DNA of 64,000 bases from Pyrrhoderma lamaoense (taxonomy: Eukaryota; Basidiomycota; Agaricomycetes; Hymenochaetales; Hymenochaetaceae). Both the position numbers and the translations under genes were made by a program. The notes under the pieces were generated by a model. That model was not told the DNA's origin and made no database searches. It worked only from the letters and a program-made list of their open reading frames with translations. Shown one piece after another: positions 1 to 11,538 of the stretch (its first letter is position 1; every line of letters starts with the position of its first letter). The stretch covers positions 310,001 through 374,000 of the forward strand of contig NBAZ01000018.1 in NCBI GenBank assembly GCA_002794735.1. The letters are read 5' to 3'.

Positions 1-297
1 AGGAGTTTCCTTCAATTCATTACTGGTAGTCCTAAGCTACCCATAGGAGGTAAGATCAAATACAGTAGTCCTAAAAACTCAGATGCTTAGATCGCTATAG
101 GTTTCCGTGGGCTTAACCCTCCTCTCACTGTTGTTCGCAAACCTCATGAAGCTCCATATACGCCCGATGACTATTTACCCAGTGTCATGACTTGCGTGAA
201 CTATCTGAAATTGCCACAGTATAGTTCAAAAGATGTCATGCGAGAAAAATTGCATACGGCAATGAACGAAGGTGTTGGAAGTTTCCACTTGTCTTGA
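1..297 (+). CDS. UFD4: HECT-type E3 ubiquitin ligase, TRIP12/UFD4-like, 3' end (partial)
   Basis: This is the C-terminal end of a HECT ubiquitin ligase whose 5' part lies outside the window. Frame 1 from base 1 reads an [21 protein letters not shown] stretch, followed by a 51-bp GT-AG intron (50-100). The second exon (101-297) contains [26 protein letters not shown] and ends FHLS-stop. The Cys codon at 193-195, in the [11 protein letters not shown] context, matches the catalytic HECT cysteine that carries ubiquitin as a thioester. The [13 protein letters not shown] wording and the SFHLS terminus resemble TRIP12/UFD4, which act in the ubiquitin-fusion-degradation and N-degron pathways, more than other HECT enzymes. 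Only about 80 residues are visible, so the subfamily call is moderately secure and the family call is firm. Confidence 0.88.
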
Positions 298-673
298 GAT
301 ATTTCTATAATGTTCCATTCTCGTTTTTCCATTTTCTCTCTCTGCTTTCACTTCTTCTGGAACATTCATCCGGACGGACTGAAACTTCATACATTTTTAC
401 CTTGCTTTCCATGTTATTTATCCATGTCAATTTGATATTTGTGTAGAGAACATCCATAAGTCATAAACCTGCAATATGTATATAACATCGGTTGTATGTT
501 AACATGAACCATCGAATATATGTTTAATGTTAAACTAGCGAATAATATAGTGGAGATCAAGCTTGAATCCTATTTCCTATTGCGTGTCGATCAATCACAT
601 GATTATCAAGCAAGACAGTAAGAGCCAAGAGTACTACAGTTCAGGTATTCGTATTACTATTCTATCTACCACC
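298..673. promoter_or_regulatory. Intergenic region: 3' flank of HECT gene and 5' flank of RDS3
   Basis: There is no coding signal here. The stretch is AT-rich and presumably holds the terminator of the upstream gene and the promoter of RDS3. I see no clear TATA box or other recognisable element. Confidence 0.4.
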
Positions 674-1304
674 ATGTCGAAACATCATCCTGGTAAGACT
701 TTTGTTTATGCTTCTCGTAACAAGTTCTGAACTTGGATCCTGTAGACTTAATTATGTGTAGGCGACAACCTGGTATTGGTGAGTTTTTAAGCATGAGTTA
801 TTCAATAATGGACTAAATGTTGGCTGTAGCCATTGGTCGGCTTTGTGAAAAGTGTGATGGTAAATGGTAAGTAAAAACTCTAATACTGCTCTCTATACCG
901 CTCCAACTGATCTTATACTTTTTCTCTGAAGCCCGGTGTGTGATTCTTACGTTCGCCCTGAAACACTTGTGCGCATCTGTGATGAATGTAATTTCGGGAC
1001 GTACGGCGGAAGATGTATCATTTGTGGCTCTCCAGGTGCGTATATCAGACCTTATTCTTTGCATAGCCGAACATGATTGATGCTGATATCTTCCTTTAAC
1101 CATTGCGAACAGGAATTTCTGATGCTTACTATTGCGCGGAGTGCACTAGACTTGAAAAGGATAGAGATGGGTGCCCGAAAATTGTGAACTTAGGTGCAAG
1201 CCGGACAGATCTATTCTATGAAAGAAGACGGCTCGGTATGTGAACTGACTATATTTTAAATTTAAACTTACTAATAAGTGGCAAAAGGCTTTTCAAAAGG
1301 GTAG
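674..1304 (+). CDS. RDS3: SF3b complex subunit RDS3 / PHF5A (six exons)
   Basis: Small zinc-knuckle protein of the U2 snRNP SF3b complex, needed for branch-point recognition in pre-mRNA splicing. The exons are 674-692, 746-778, 830-866, 932-1035, 1113-1235 and 1288-1304, all with GT-AG junctions. They join to a protein of about 110 residues starting [16 protein letters not shown]. It contains the expected CxxC pairs ([37 protein letters not shown]), then [12 protein letters not shown] and TDLFYERRR. This matches the very conserved PHF5A family over its whole length. The last exon is only 17 bp and gives GFSKG where animals have GFKKR. The first exon is 19 bp. Such tiny exons would be missed by simple gene finders. 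Confidence 0.95.
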
Positions 1305-2206
1305 TCCGAACTTTGCTTTATTCTCATCACTCAGTCACGGTCATGCTAGGATTCACTTCACTTACTTCAACAAAGATACTACCGGACATGAGTGGGATGA
1401 AGATTTTGCTAACGGTGAACTTTGGTAGACTAGTATAATGATGTACTATAATATTCCTCCATCTTCAGATTCTGTTTGAAACTAATCTTTATCTCTAAAC
1501 ATCATGATCTATGCTAAGTTCTCTGATGCGGAAGCAGAAAATATAAGCTATGTTAATGATATCACATTTGCACCCTTAACACAGTCTATAATTTAGTCTC
1601 ATACATTGCTTGCAATATTACTAAATTATTTCCACAGTGATGTCAACTTTGCGCGCAGATATCTGTAGTCTATGTTTTTTTTCTCACGTCCAAGATAGAA
1701 GTGATGGTAGTGACGACCTATTGGAATTATTATTTAGATAGTTTCATACATCAGCGTTACGATGTGGATGCATCTCAAGTCACTGAAAATGTGGTTTTTA
1801 TGGTGGTCAAGAAACAGATGCAGAATTTACGGGAGATTATATGATATGTCCGAGACGCTTTGCAGACGGACCCGGAATCCGCGTCGCGTATTCTTGGCAA
1901 AATATACTTTTTATCCTAGAATTCTCCTTCTCTCAGTAGTCCGAATACGTGTGAAAAGACGGGATTTACCAGGGGAAGGGGGGTTGGGGGTGGAAAGATT
2001 TGAAATATTTGTCAATATAAATTGAGAATAAATGAGAATCTAGATGGTGAGGAACCTAAAAATTGCATTTGTCGGTCTCACCCGAAGGCGGCTAACACGA
2101 AATTACTACATCCAGTGATTGCAATCCGAGACAGCTCCAACTTTCCTCCCAACCGCCATCTTGTCGACTACTCGCAATTCGTTCTCTTCTGCGAGTATTT
2201 TCGACC
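1305..2206 (+). other. Unresolved stretch with short coding-like fragments
   Basis: No complete gene can be assembled here. Several short open stretches on the + strand look protein-like. One, about 1306-1428, reads through HGHARIHFTYFNKDTTGHEW and ends at a stop. Another, 1504-1590, starts MIYAKFSDAEAENISYV. A third, about 1758-1920, reads VTENVVFMVVKKQMQNL, meets one in-frame stop, then continues VRDALQTDPESASRILGK. They could be exons of an unrecognised gene with sequence errors, a decayed gene, or chance. I do not recognise the family. The last 200 bp must also include the promoter of the downstream mannosyltransferase. Confidence 0.3.
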
Positions 2207-3620
2207 ATGTCGTCTAATATGCGCATAGACTATGAGAGCCTGACAAGATTTCGAAAGCCTGGTGTTAGGCCCTTTCGCCTTATTTTAGCGGTCGTCGGAC
2301 TGTTTTGTTTAGTATGTTGCTCAAGCCATGACTTTGCGCGCTCTAGGACCTAACTGAATACCCTAATTATCATTTCTCATAATGATTTAGGTGGCATTAT
2401 TCTCAACTCCAACTGCTCGAGAGTATGTCCCGTACGAGAAATTCAAGTTTGGGGGTGGCACGTCCGCAGTCCGGCTTCCGAACGAACCCGTCAACGTAAC
2501 CATCTCACCTGCTGTTGACCCTGTAACAAATCGTGCAAATGCTACCTTACTCATGCTGGCAAGAAATGGTGACATAAATGGAGTACTTGAAAGTATGCAT
2601 GCTTTGGAGACTCGTTCAATCATAAACATAACTATCCTTGGACTTTCATCAATGAGGTTCCTTTCACTCTGGATTTCAAGAAACGTGTCCGTGAGGTTGC
2701 AAGTGGGACTGTAGAGTTCGGACTTATCAAGAGTGAACATTGGTACCCGCCCGACTGGATTGATGAAGAGAAGTATGAGCGTGATCGTAAAGCCCTTGAG
2801 GCCCTTCATGTAGTGCCATATGGTGGTAGTATGACCTACCGTAACATGTGTCGTTTCAACTCCGGTTACTTCTTCCGTCACGATATCCTCAAGAAATACA
2901 AGTGGTACTGGAGAGTTGAACCTAGTGTCAAGTTCCCATGTGACATCCCCTTCGATCCATTTGTTTACATGATTGAAAACAATAAGCGCTATTCATTCAC
3001 CGTCACCTTACCTGAGTACGGCGAGTCTATCCCGACTCTTTGGGACGAAACGAAGAGTAGGTTACCTTTGTTTGGCTATCTGGTAAAGGATATGCTAATG
3101 AGCCTGAAATCGCAGCGTTTATGTCGGAGTATAGTCAATTGGTATCGGAGAATAATGCCTTACCCTACTTAAGCGATGATAATGGCGATACGTATAACCG
3201 CTGTCACTGTAAGTGCCAAGCTTTACTTGAATCCGATTATGAGGGGGACACTGACATTGGTCCCGACATCTCAACTTGTCTTCAGTCTGGTCAAACTTTG
3301 AAGTTGCCGATCTTGATTTCTTCCGCTCGGATGCATACATGACCTTCTTCAATCACTTGGACTCGACGGGTAAATTTTTTTATGAGCGCTGGGGTGACGC
3401 TCCTGTACACTCTATCGGCGTTGGGCTTCTCATGCCGCGTGATCAAATACACTTCTTTGAAGATGTAGGGTACTATCACGGCCCGTTCTGGAACTGCCCT
3501 AAAGGTGATTTGAACTCGAAATTGCAATGTAAATGTCAGCCTTCTATGGCTTTCAACGCCCATGGATCTGGGTGCTTACAAAAGTTCAAGGATTTATTCC
3601 CTGGGGACCTAGTTGGCTAG
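2207..3620 (+). CDS. Alpha-1,2-mannosyltransferase, KRE2/MNT1 (GT15) family
   Basis: Golgi type II membrane glycosyltransferase that transfers mannose from GDP-mannose onto O- and N-linked glycans of secreted proteins. Exon 1 (2207-2311) encodes a short basic tail and a hydrophobic anchor (RPFRLILAVVGLFCL). An intron at 2312-2390 follows. The luminal domain shows GT15 hallmarks in order: ANATLLMLARNGD, WTFINEVPF, VEFGLI, PPDWIDEEK, YRNMCRFNSGYFFRH, YKWYWRVEP, then WSNFEVADLDF, FYERWGDAPVHSIGVGL and DQIHFFEDVGY. An intron starts with gtaagtgcc at about 3210 and ends just before 3287. The frame breaks by one missing base at about 2613-2617 (ETR then FNHKHNYPW). The segment around 3050-3115 is unclear: it would need a 32-bp intron or another base error. 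The family call is very secure; which KRE2/KTR paralogue it is cannot be told. Confidence 0.9.
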
Positions 3621-4031
3621 ATTCCCTCTTTCCTTCTTCCTTCCCATTATTTCCACCGTATTATCCGTTTTATCTAGTCTATTTTTTATTATGCTTTTTC
3701 AATCCTGTTCTCTTCCATGATCATATGTAGATATTTCAAATTTACATTGAAATTGTATCCACCAATTTATGCGGACTTGCCTCTCCTGGAAGTATCTTAC
3801 AATGTACAATAAATACCAATAAAGGGCAAAGCCTCATTTACTGACAAGATAATGTTTTGCGAAGTTGTATTTCCAGGAGTTTATAAGTCGGTTTAATTCG
3901 CTAAAAAAACAAGAAAGAATATGTGATCAAAGCCCGAGAGGGAAGGTATGATAGATGGATACAAGAATAAGTTGCAGAATACACAAAGCTGATATAAACA
4001 ATGATTCATATTATATGAAGAAGAATAGATG
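3621..4031. terminator. Convergent 3' ends
   Basis: About 410 bp between the stop of the mannosyltransferase (+) and the stop of the ZZ protein (-). It is AT-rich. The aataaa-like strings at 3808-3822 could serve polyadenylation of the + gene. No gene is seen. Confidence 0.4.
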
Positions 4032-7000
4032 CTATTGATGGTACACTGGGTAGTCAATGACAGGTGGACTCCCCGCTGGGTTGTCTAGCTCAGCGACAAT
4101 TCTAATCATAAATTTATATTAGTAAGAGGCTTAAGGAAAGAAAAAATGGTAACCATATACCTGAAAATCTGCATGTCAACCTGGTTTTTCGTTTGTAGGT
4201 TATTTAGCTAACATAATAAGCATACTATGAAAACTGAGTTGGGCTTACGGGTGCTTTGAAGACATAAAAGAAGTGTAAAGGATCATGAACGTTTAAGTTC
4301 TCGCACACATCACAATAATCCTTTGCACAATATACGCAGCGGAACCATTCGCCAGATATCCGTTCCATACAGTTATCGCAAAGTGCAGCGGTGTGATGCA
4401 AAGTTTTCAAATAGGCTAGAAAATCGATAAAGAAACAAGGGTTTAAAAAGATGTGGCGCCGGTACTCGTTAGATAGAGATAAATATACCTTTGGGGTGAT
4501 CCGAGTTGAGGAAACCATTTAGTGGACCTGCTGGAGCTCTGTACCTGTACACGGTTCGGACAGTAAATATGCGGGATCAAAACTATAGTGTAAAGAGGAA
4601 TACTCACAGGATCGGGAGAACAGGGTCGGTGGATACGATATGCCGATTAACGGGACGAGGAAGTTTGAAGAAGATATGCATAGGATCGTGAATTAGATAT
4701 GACCGTTGTTCGCACTTAGAACACTGTTCCGGGTGGAAAAACACATCAGGATGTGAAAACTAATTTAAAAAATATACGAACCAAACTATACGAATGCGAC
4801 TTTGTTGAAGGGCAAGTAGCACACTGGAAGCGAACCCCTTCGATATTCAATTTACATCCACTGCATAATATGTGATGGTCCAGGGATTTAGAATCCAGTT
4901 TGCTCCGCCGGCTTTTTGACAGTGAACCAATAACTGTCACTGCATCTCCGTCAGCAAAAGAATCAGAGCGAGTTCGCCCACTTGGTGTACGCTGAACATT
5001 TGGTGCATCGCGACCTGTCCAGAGTTGTCTAGCTCGTCGACTAGCAATTTGCACCTTATTCGAATTAAGAGGAATCGGGATCTAACATCCCATTTCAGTT
5101 TTATTCAAAAACAAAAACGGGTAAATAGCAAGCAAACCTTGATCATTATATGTGATGAGTTGTGACCACCTTCATCAGCGTCGATGTTGCCAGGCAGACC
5201 AGCAGCTTCACAGTTTGAACAGATATCAACAGACTCGCAAATTGCACAGTGGAACCGGGCTCCGACAATGTCCATTAAGCAACTGATAAGTACGTCAGTT
5301 GATTTTATTATTTGATTTATAACAATAAGACATACTGTGAACATTTGACATCTGGGTGTGTTAAGGCTTCATGGAAAAAATGAGTAACCTTTATAGGTGA
5401 AAAGCTTTAGACTCACATTCATCTTCTGAGACATCATCATTAAGATGGTCAAGATGCCTCAATTCCGGTTCGCTTGGGGATTCAGCGGGTTTATCAGGGA
5501 TATCGAGGAATGCATGAGAAGGATGGATCTCGTGGACTTGACTATAACAAGCTCTGCATAAGATAAACTTTGTACACGATGCACATTTATATCTTTGTCC
5601 AACAAGAGCCGTATTGCAAATCGTACATTCTCCCTCGATGTCCTGTTCGACGTCCTTCCAGCCAGAGGCGCCCCATAATTTCTCAATATAAGCATGTCGA
5701 AAGTGACCCTTTTGGCGAGGTGCAGTTCTTCGCAATTGGCTAAGAGTTTTCTGGGCATCTTGGGGAGAGGAAGGTTCATCTGCTGCATCAGGTGAGGCGC
5801 CAATAAGGGCATGTATTACACCCGCAGTCTCTATGCAATTCGGACAGAGCTCAAATCCACCATCGCCCGCAAGAGTGATTGAAGAACTAGAGCCTGAGCC
5901 TGTGCTAGACTTTGAAGAGACTACACGATGGCCTGAGGGAAGCGTAGGAAGAGGGCGGGAAGGCAGAGGTTTACCTGGGGCACGATGTGATGGAGGGGGA
6001 TAAGCGAAAGTATCAGAAAAGGGATCATCCCTACTTTTCCCTTTTCCTCTGTAGCTTGTGATACTTTCGGGACGTTTTGGGGTCTTCTCTCCGCACGTAG
6101 AACAAACATAGCGCATTGTGTCGAGTAGTATACCACAGTCAGAACAATCTGTGCATAGTCCTGGAGGTAAAAAGCTTTCTTGAGAAAACTGATATGCATC
6201 AGAAGATGTACCCGAGCCGTTCACAGAAAGAGATGCACGAATTAATGGGTCCGAGCTGGAAGCAAAACTAGATGGGTGACTGGAGGTTGATGCTCGATGT
6301 TGCAAAGATTTGTTCAAAGTTTGTTGTGAATCCATAAAATTCAGGCGATTTCCAGAATTCTCCGAATCACTGATACTAATATCGTCTTGAGTCGCAGATG
6401 AGGCTGCAGAAGTGTAGGTATAATAAAATTTGCCATTATCCTGCTGAAGTGCTAAGTCCCCGTCAAATGGACTATGTGCCTCAAAGTCTTCAAGATCAAG
6501 AGATGAACCATCCGAAACAGATTCAGGGGGTATGATGCCATGAATAGTCCTTGTATTTTGGTCACGAAGCCACTGAGTATTTCTCTCCAAAGATTCCGAA
6601 GATTCTGATAATTTCAAGCGCTCAAAGACTGCAGAAGGGTCGGCTGGGTAGCGGTCTATTAGAATTTTGACAGTTAGCAAGCACATTAAACTGAAGAGTC
6701 AACAAAAAATATACCTTCAAAGGGGTTCTCTGCAATAGAACCATTTTCTAAACTGGATGACGACTGAAAGTCGTGGACAGTAGATCCGTTATTAACCAAA
6801 CCCAAGCCTGATCTCGATCTTAAGCTCGTCTGAGATTGTACAAGACCTGTATCTCTTGAGCTGACCGTCACACTGTCATCCTCCGGTTCAAATCCTGAAG
6901 CTCCACTGAACGAGAGTGAAAATGATGATTCGCTTGAGCGCTTGTTCCTGTACTCATCCAGACTTACAAGAGACGACGTGTCAGACAAACTAGGACCGTC

Positions 7001-7420
7001 ATAATCGACAGTAATGTTAACGCGGAGTGTGATGCGTCTACTTCCAAAACTACGCCCTGAAAGAATCGAAGCTGCTGACGACACAGGTGGGTCATCAACA
7101 CCGGCTTGAAAATATTCAATGGCCTCAGTCAAGTCGGCCTCGCTAGTTATATCGGTAACCTCGCCATCATCATCCTTGTATGCTATAGAGAAGGAGAATG
7201 CCTGAAGTGAGAAGCTTTGTTCTACCTGTATATTGTTTAAGAAAAATCTTGTCTGCAAACTATTGATCGAGTTACATACCTTTCGTCTTAAGAGATCGTA
7301 GGAACAATTTCTAGCCGAGGAGAATGTGATGCGCTTGTTATAGCGGTCAAAGGTGGCTTTGACGATCAGAGGCCGGTCAGGACGAGCCGACATCGTCGAG
7401 CCAACATCAGAAAAGGACAT
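4032..7420 (-). CDS. PB1-domain protein with four ZZ zinc fingers (NBR1/p62-like)
   Basis: Multi-exon protein of roughly 900 residues. The N-terminal PB1 domain reads VKATFDRYNKRITF, then after an intron LRRKVEQSFSL, YKDDDGEVTDI and SEADLTEAIEYF. A long Ser-rich disordered region follows, with a CxxC pair (CSDCGILLDTMRYVC). Then come four ZZ-type fingers: CTICNTALVGQRYKC, CSHCLMDIVGARFHC (reached after a 50-bp intron), CSGCKLNIEGVRFQC and CDNCMERISGEWFRC. Each is followed by a cluster of conserved His or Cys residues and a HDPLHFF-like or HIMIKIP-like tail. The final exons read KAPVDMQIFRIVAELD and end YPVYHQ-stop at 4032. PB1 plus ZZ is the layout of the autophagy receptors p62 and NBR1, but I saw no NBR1-type FW domain or UBA, so cargo-receptor function is inference. 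Translation may instead start at the internal Met at 7393. Confidence 0.85.
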
Positions 7421-8095
7421 TTCATCGAGGATGTCGAGGTAGAATTACAATATAGATTGCAGCATGAGAAATACAGAATTTTTGTTATCCGCAGCAGGGA
7501 ACAGCAGTGAAAAAGGTCAACCGCAGCGCGCGCCTCTTCTGAAACTCGATGACTTGCCCTCTTACTTCCATGTTCATTGACTTTCAATACTTGGGGAAAA
7601 AATATAAAGTATCTACGTATCCTGATGCTGATTTTCTCTCTATGCAGCTTAAGATAGGCTAATAAGCCATCTATATGATGGAAAGTGTATCTATATTTAG
7701 AAATAAATGCATGCTACTCTTAGGCATCGGTACCTATTCAAGACAAGCTTTCTCGCTCCCCAAAGCAGAGAAACTTGTTAAAAGAGTGAAAGTTTCGCAC
7801 ACATATCCGTGTGTAGAAAGGCTCGAAAAAGTTTACAACGGTCCGACTGGCATGAACAATATGGAGGGATAGCTTCGTTGTGGAGACTTAAAATTATGAT
7901 TTAGATTCTCAAAGTTCAACTTCATGATGGAATCATCAGGATTGGAAGTCTTTATGTGATCACGATACAGGTCAGCTGCCAACATATGACTTCTTGCTAA
8001 TTCGGTGGTATTCCGGTCTCTTCACGCGTACTGAAAGGATGCTAGAAAAACTCAAAAGAGACTCTTTGAGCTCAGACTCTAGTTACTCTTAGAAG
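7421..8095. promoter_or_regulatory. Divergent promoter between ZZ protein and GH31 genes
   Basis: About 675 bp separate the two start codons, which face away from each other. No convincing gene is present; the short open frames here have no recognisable content. I cannot name specific elements. Confidence 0.45.
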
Positions 8096-11000
8096 ATGAA
8101 GCTCCTCGTACGATCTGCTTTTTTCTTGTTACAGTGTCTCTACGTCCAAACATCACAAGCCAGATCTAACATCTTTGAAGCAAACAGCTCTGTTTCTTCG
8201 GGACTAAAGGTTCAAAATGGTTATGAGCGTGTGTTTATCCAAGTAAGGGTCAAAGACTTGGATAGAACTTTCAGATATCAGTATGTACTAACGAAAAAAG
8301 CCATACGGCGTAAATGGTGTACGTGTAAGGGCTAGCATTATGAGGGATCCAACAGGTAGCGAACCATCTTCTTTGCTCGATCCTCCCCTCGAAGGACCTG
8401 GGGGCGGTTTTGGTCTGATGTTCGATACTCTGGTCCCCTTCCATGGAAATGCAGAGCTACGCAATGGAAATATTCTTGTGAATGTATCCGAAGGAGTGCT
8501 GTCATTCTTTCGGATATCAACGGCAGACAATGGCTCAGAAATAACAAGTCTTCTAACTTCCGAGTATCAGGATACAAAAACGCTTACAGCCCGATTTTAC
8601 CGTCAAGATTTTCGTGCAAATAGTTTTTCTGCAGAGTTTTCTTTTACCTCGGAACCAGGTGAACAGTTCTTTGGAGCCGGACAGCAAGCTTGTTGCAAAG
8701 ACAATACCGTTAATAAAAAGGGACAAGTTATAGACTTGTTGAATTTCAATTCCCAAGTTACATTGCCTATTTATATGTCAAACAAAGTGTGTATTCTATT
8801 ATAATAGTCATAATTGAACAATACCACAGGTATTCATGTATCATATCCTTCAGGGTTACCTACAGTTTTTCAATATGCCCAGTCAAGGCCACGTTGGTAT
8901 GCTTTCAGAATTTCCTAGTATACTAAGTACAGCTTATAAGTTGATACACCTTTTTCTATAGAATTCACCCCTTTCCGTACTCGGTATTTCGCTGACCAAG
9001 CGACAGTCGTAGATTACTACATGTGAGGATTATGACTTCTTTAAAAGAGCCTTTTAGAATTTCTTTGGATATATATATAGTACAACGGCAGAACCTGGAG
9101 ATTATGACACGTTACAGGAACAGTACACAGCAGTGACAGGTAAACATCAAAACTAATATGTGTTAGGTATCACTACAGAAGATTTTGATTATTGTAAGGT
9201 CGTCAACCAACTCCACCGGATTGGGCACTTGGTTACCAGCAATCGAAATTGAGATACTGGAATCAATCACAGATTCTTGATATCGCTCAGAGATTCCATG
9301 ATGAACAAGTCAATGTATCCTTGATTGTTGTTGGTAAGGATATCTGCAAGCGTTCTATATATCTCCCGATGATTCAAACGCTTGCATATCAAGATTTTTT
9401 TGCATGGAAATACCAAGGAGACTGGCAAGTTCTCGCTCAACTCAGCCTTACATTGTATCATCGCCTCATTATGTTTTTCCTGCTAACAAGGTCCTTCGAT
9501 ACAGAGTTTTTCTCTGATCCGGCTGAAATGGCTAGACAGGTAAAGGAGCTGACAGGGGCAGAGATGATGGTGTCCCTCTGGCCAAGTGTAGAAGACCTAT
9601 CAGTGAATTACATCGATTTACAACAAAAAGGGTTGCTCGTAACAACCCGAGATGGTACAGGCATCACGGATTCCTTTGCAGGTGTATACACGCGCCTTAT
9701 TGATTCGACGAACCCTGGAGCGAGAGAATTTCTGTGTAAGTATTCTCAACCTATCTCATCAATCACAAAATCTTAGCTTATACTAAGTGTGTGTTACATA
9801 GGGAAAAGGCTTAATGATAGCTATTTCTCAAAAGGAATACACAATTTCTGGATTGATCAAGCAGATGGTTAGTAAGCAATAGAGATGCAACTACATCTAA
9901 CTAAAAGGTATTATCAGGTGGTAGTTTGGGTGAACCTTTTGTCAACAGTAAGTTTTTCCAGTGCTCTATTACTTGATCTTTGACCAAGTGTCGCATAATA
10001 CGTCTATTTTAGACGGTCAAGATTCCATAAACTCTTTGCCTTATCCTCGACCATTCGCTCAGTATTTCCTCGGGACGCAGGAAGGCTTCGGGAAAATGTA
10101 TCCTTGGTTGCATCAACAAGCTATTGATGAGGGATTTGGAAACCTTACGGGAACGGGGAATGGGCTTTCGACCTCATGTCTTCATATGTCCTTGACCCGG
10201 AGTACTTTCCTGGGCGGTCAGCGGTTTTGCTCCTACTTGTGGAGTGGAGATACTTCATCTCGTTTTGATGTACTGTTACAACAAATCTCTACTGGTGTAT
10301 CCGTAGCTGCATCTGGCATATCTTCTTGGACACTAGATATTGGAGGTTTCTCTGGGCTTGACGTCGACTCAGATACGGTATAGACTCTTCCGTAATATGC
10401 GTGTATTCTTGTACTTATTTTTTTCAAATTACATAGGGAAGAGAGCTGTTCGTCAAATGGCTAAGTATGGGTGTCTTTCTTCCATATGTTAGTGACTCTT
10501 GTCAAGATTCTTGTCAATATTGTATACTCAAAGATATTTACCACTAATCCCAATACTGGTACTGCGGCTATAAAGATGAGAGTTCATGGGTGAGTAATCC
10601 TCCTCTCTTAGTTATCATGTTCTATTAGCAGTAACAACAGTTTTCAGATCACGTAGTTGCAACATCCCAGAAAGCCCCAGTCCAGCAGAGGCAAATAACT
10701 GCCCCAACGAAGTATGTTATTTCTAGCCTCTTATGTCGTTTCAAAAAAAGGCTAAATCAGATTATTTTGAAAGCCCTGGGCTTATGGGGACGAAAACTTT
10801 GAGATAATCAAAAACGTGAATAGACTCAGCAATGTTAACTACCAATCACTAACATACTTTGATATCAGTATATCGCTTTGAGGTATCAACTCATACCCTA
10901 TGTCAAAAGGCTTTTCCAGATGCTGCAGTCATCCGGAAAGACCATCATGCGTGCTTTGTATTTTGATTTTTCAAATGACCCGGTCGTTTTCAATGGGACT

Positions 11001-11383
11001 GCTAAGAATGACGCTATCATTATCACTCAGTATATGTTTGGTAGGTCAGAACTAGATGCTATGATATTTCTCCTGTTTTAAAGCACTGTGAATGCAGGCC
11101 CGAGGTTACTTGTTGCACCTAATGGAGTACAGGGAGCTACGTCAAGAGAAGTATACTTACCCCTTCTCAACCAAGATATGATTACTCAAAACTATAGCTG
11201 GACACATTGGTATGCCGAGTTTTGTAGACTAGTGAAGATCTGGCTAACAATAACTATACTCATAGGTGGACAGACATGTCATTCGGCATAGGTGGAAAAA
11301 CTATTATCATAAATGCAACTCTTGATCAAATACCAGTTTTCTATCTAGGTAGTAAAAGTGACATTCTATCTGGGAATGTCTGA
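8096..11383 (+). CDS. Secreted glycoside hydrolase family 31 (alpha-glucosidase/alpha-xylosidase type)
   Basis: Intron-rich gene for a secreted GH31 enzyme that cleaves alpha-linked glucose or xylose from non-reducing ends. It begins with a signal peptide (MKLLVRSAFFLLQCLYVQTSQA). GH31 landmarks in order are EQFFGAGQQ, PTPPDWALGYQQSK, RYWNQSQILDIAQRFH, SLIVVDFFAWKYQGDW, the catalytic nucleophile motif FWIDQADGG, the acid/base region YLWSGDTSSRFDVL, SSWTLDIGGF, IALRYQLIPYVK and RALYFDF. It closes with a beta-sandwich (GPRLLVAPN, YLPLL). The last codons are SGNV-stop. The intron at 9425-9490 starts with GC (gcaagt) rather than GT; splicing there gives GDWSFDTEFF as expected for the family. Substrate cannot be decided between starch-like and xyloglucan-like sugars. 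Confidence 0.9.
9425..9490 (+). other. GC-AG intron in the GH31 gene
   Basis: 66-bp intron starting gcaagt and ending aacaag. It joins GDW to SFDTEFFSD, as expected in GH31. The branch-like ctaac lies very close to the acceptor, which is unusual. Confidence 0.7.
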
Positions 11384-11538
11384 TATATCATAATAAATCC
11401 GCAAATACACTTAAGTAAAGATAATTATGCACTGGGAACTCAGACATTATTTATACATGTGTTTCTGAATCTAATAAGGAGAGTTAAAGACCAAACAGCG
11501 ATAAAGAAGTAATAAATATTTCTCCAAGTGTGTATCGA

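Noticed and set aside
3063..3094. 32-bp intron in the mannosyltransferase
   Set aside because: It would restore a plausible frame but is shorter than any other intron here; a sequence error is as likely, so it is left open.
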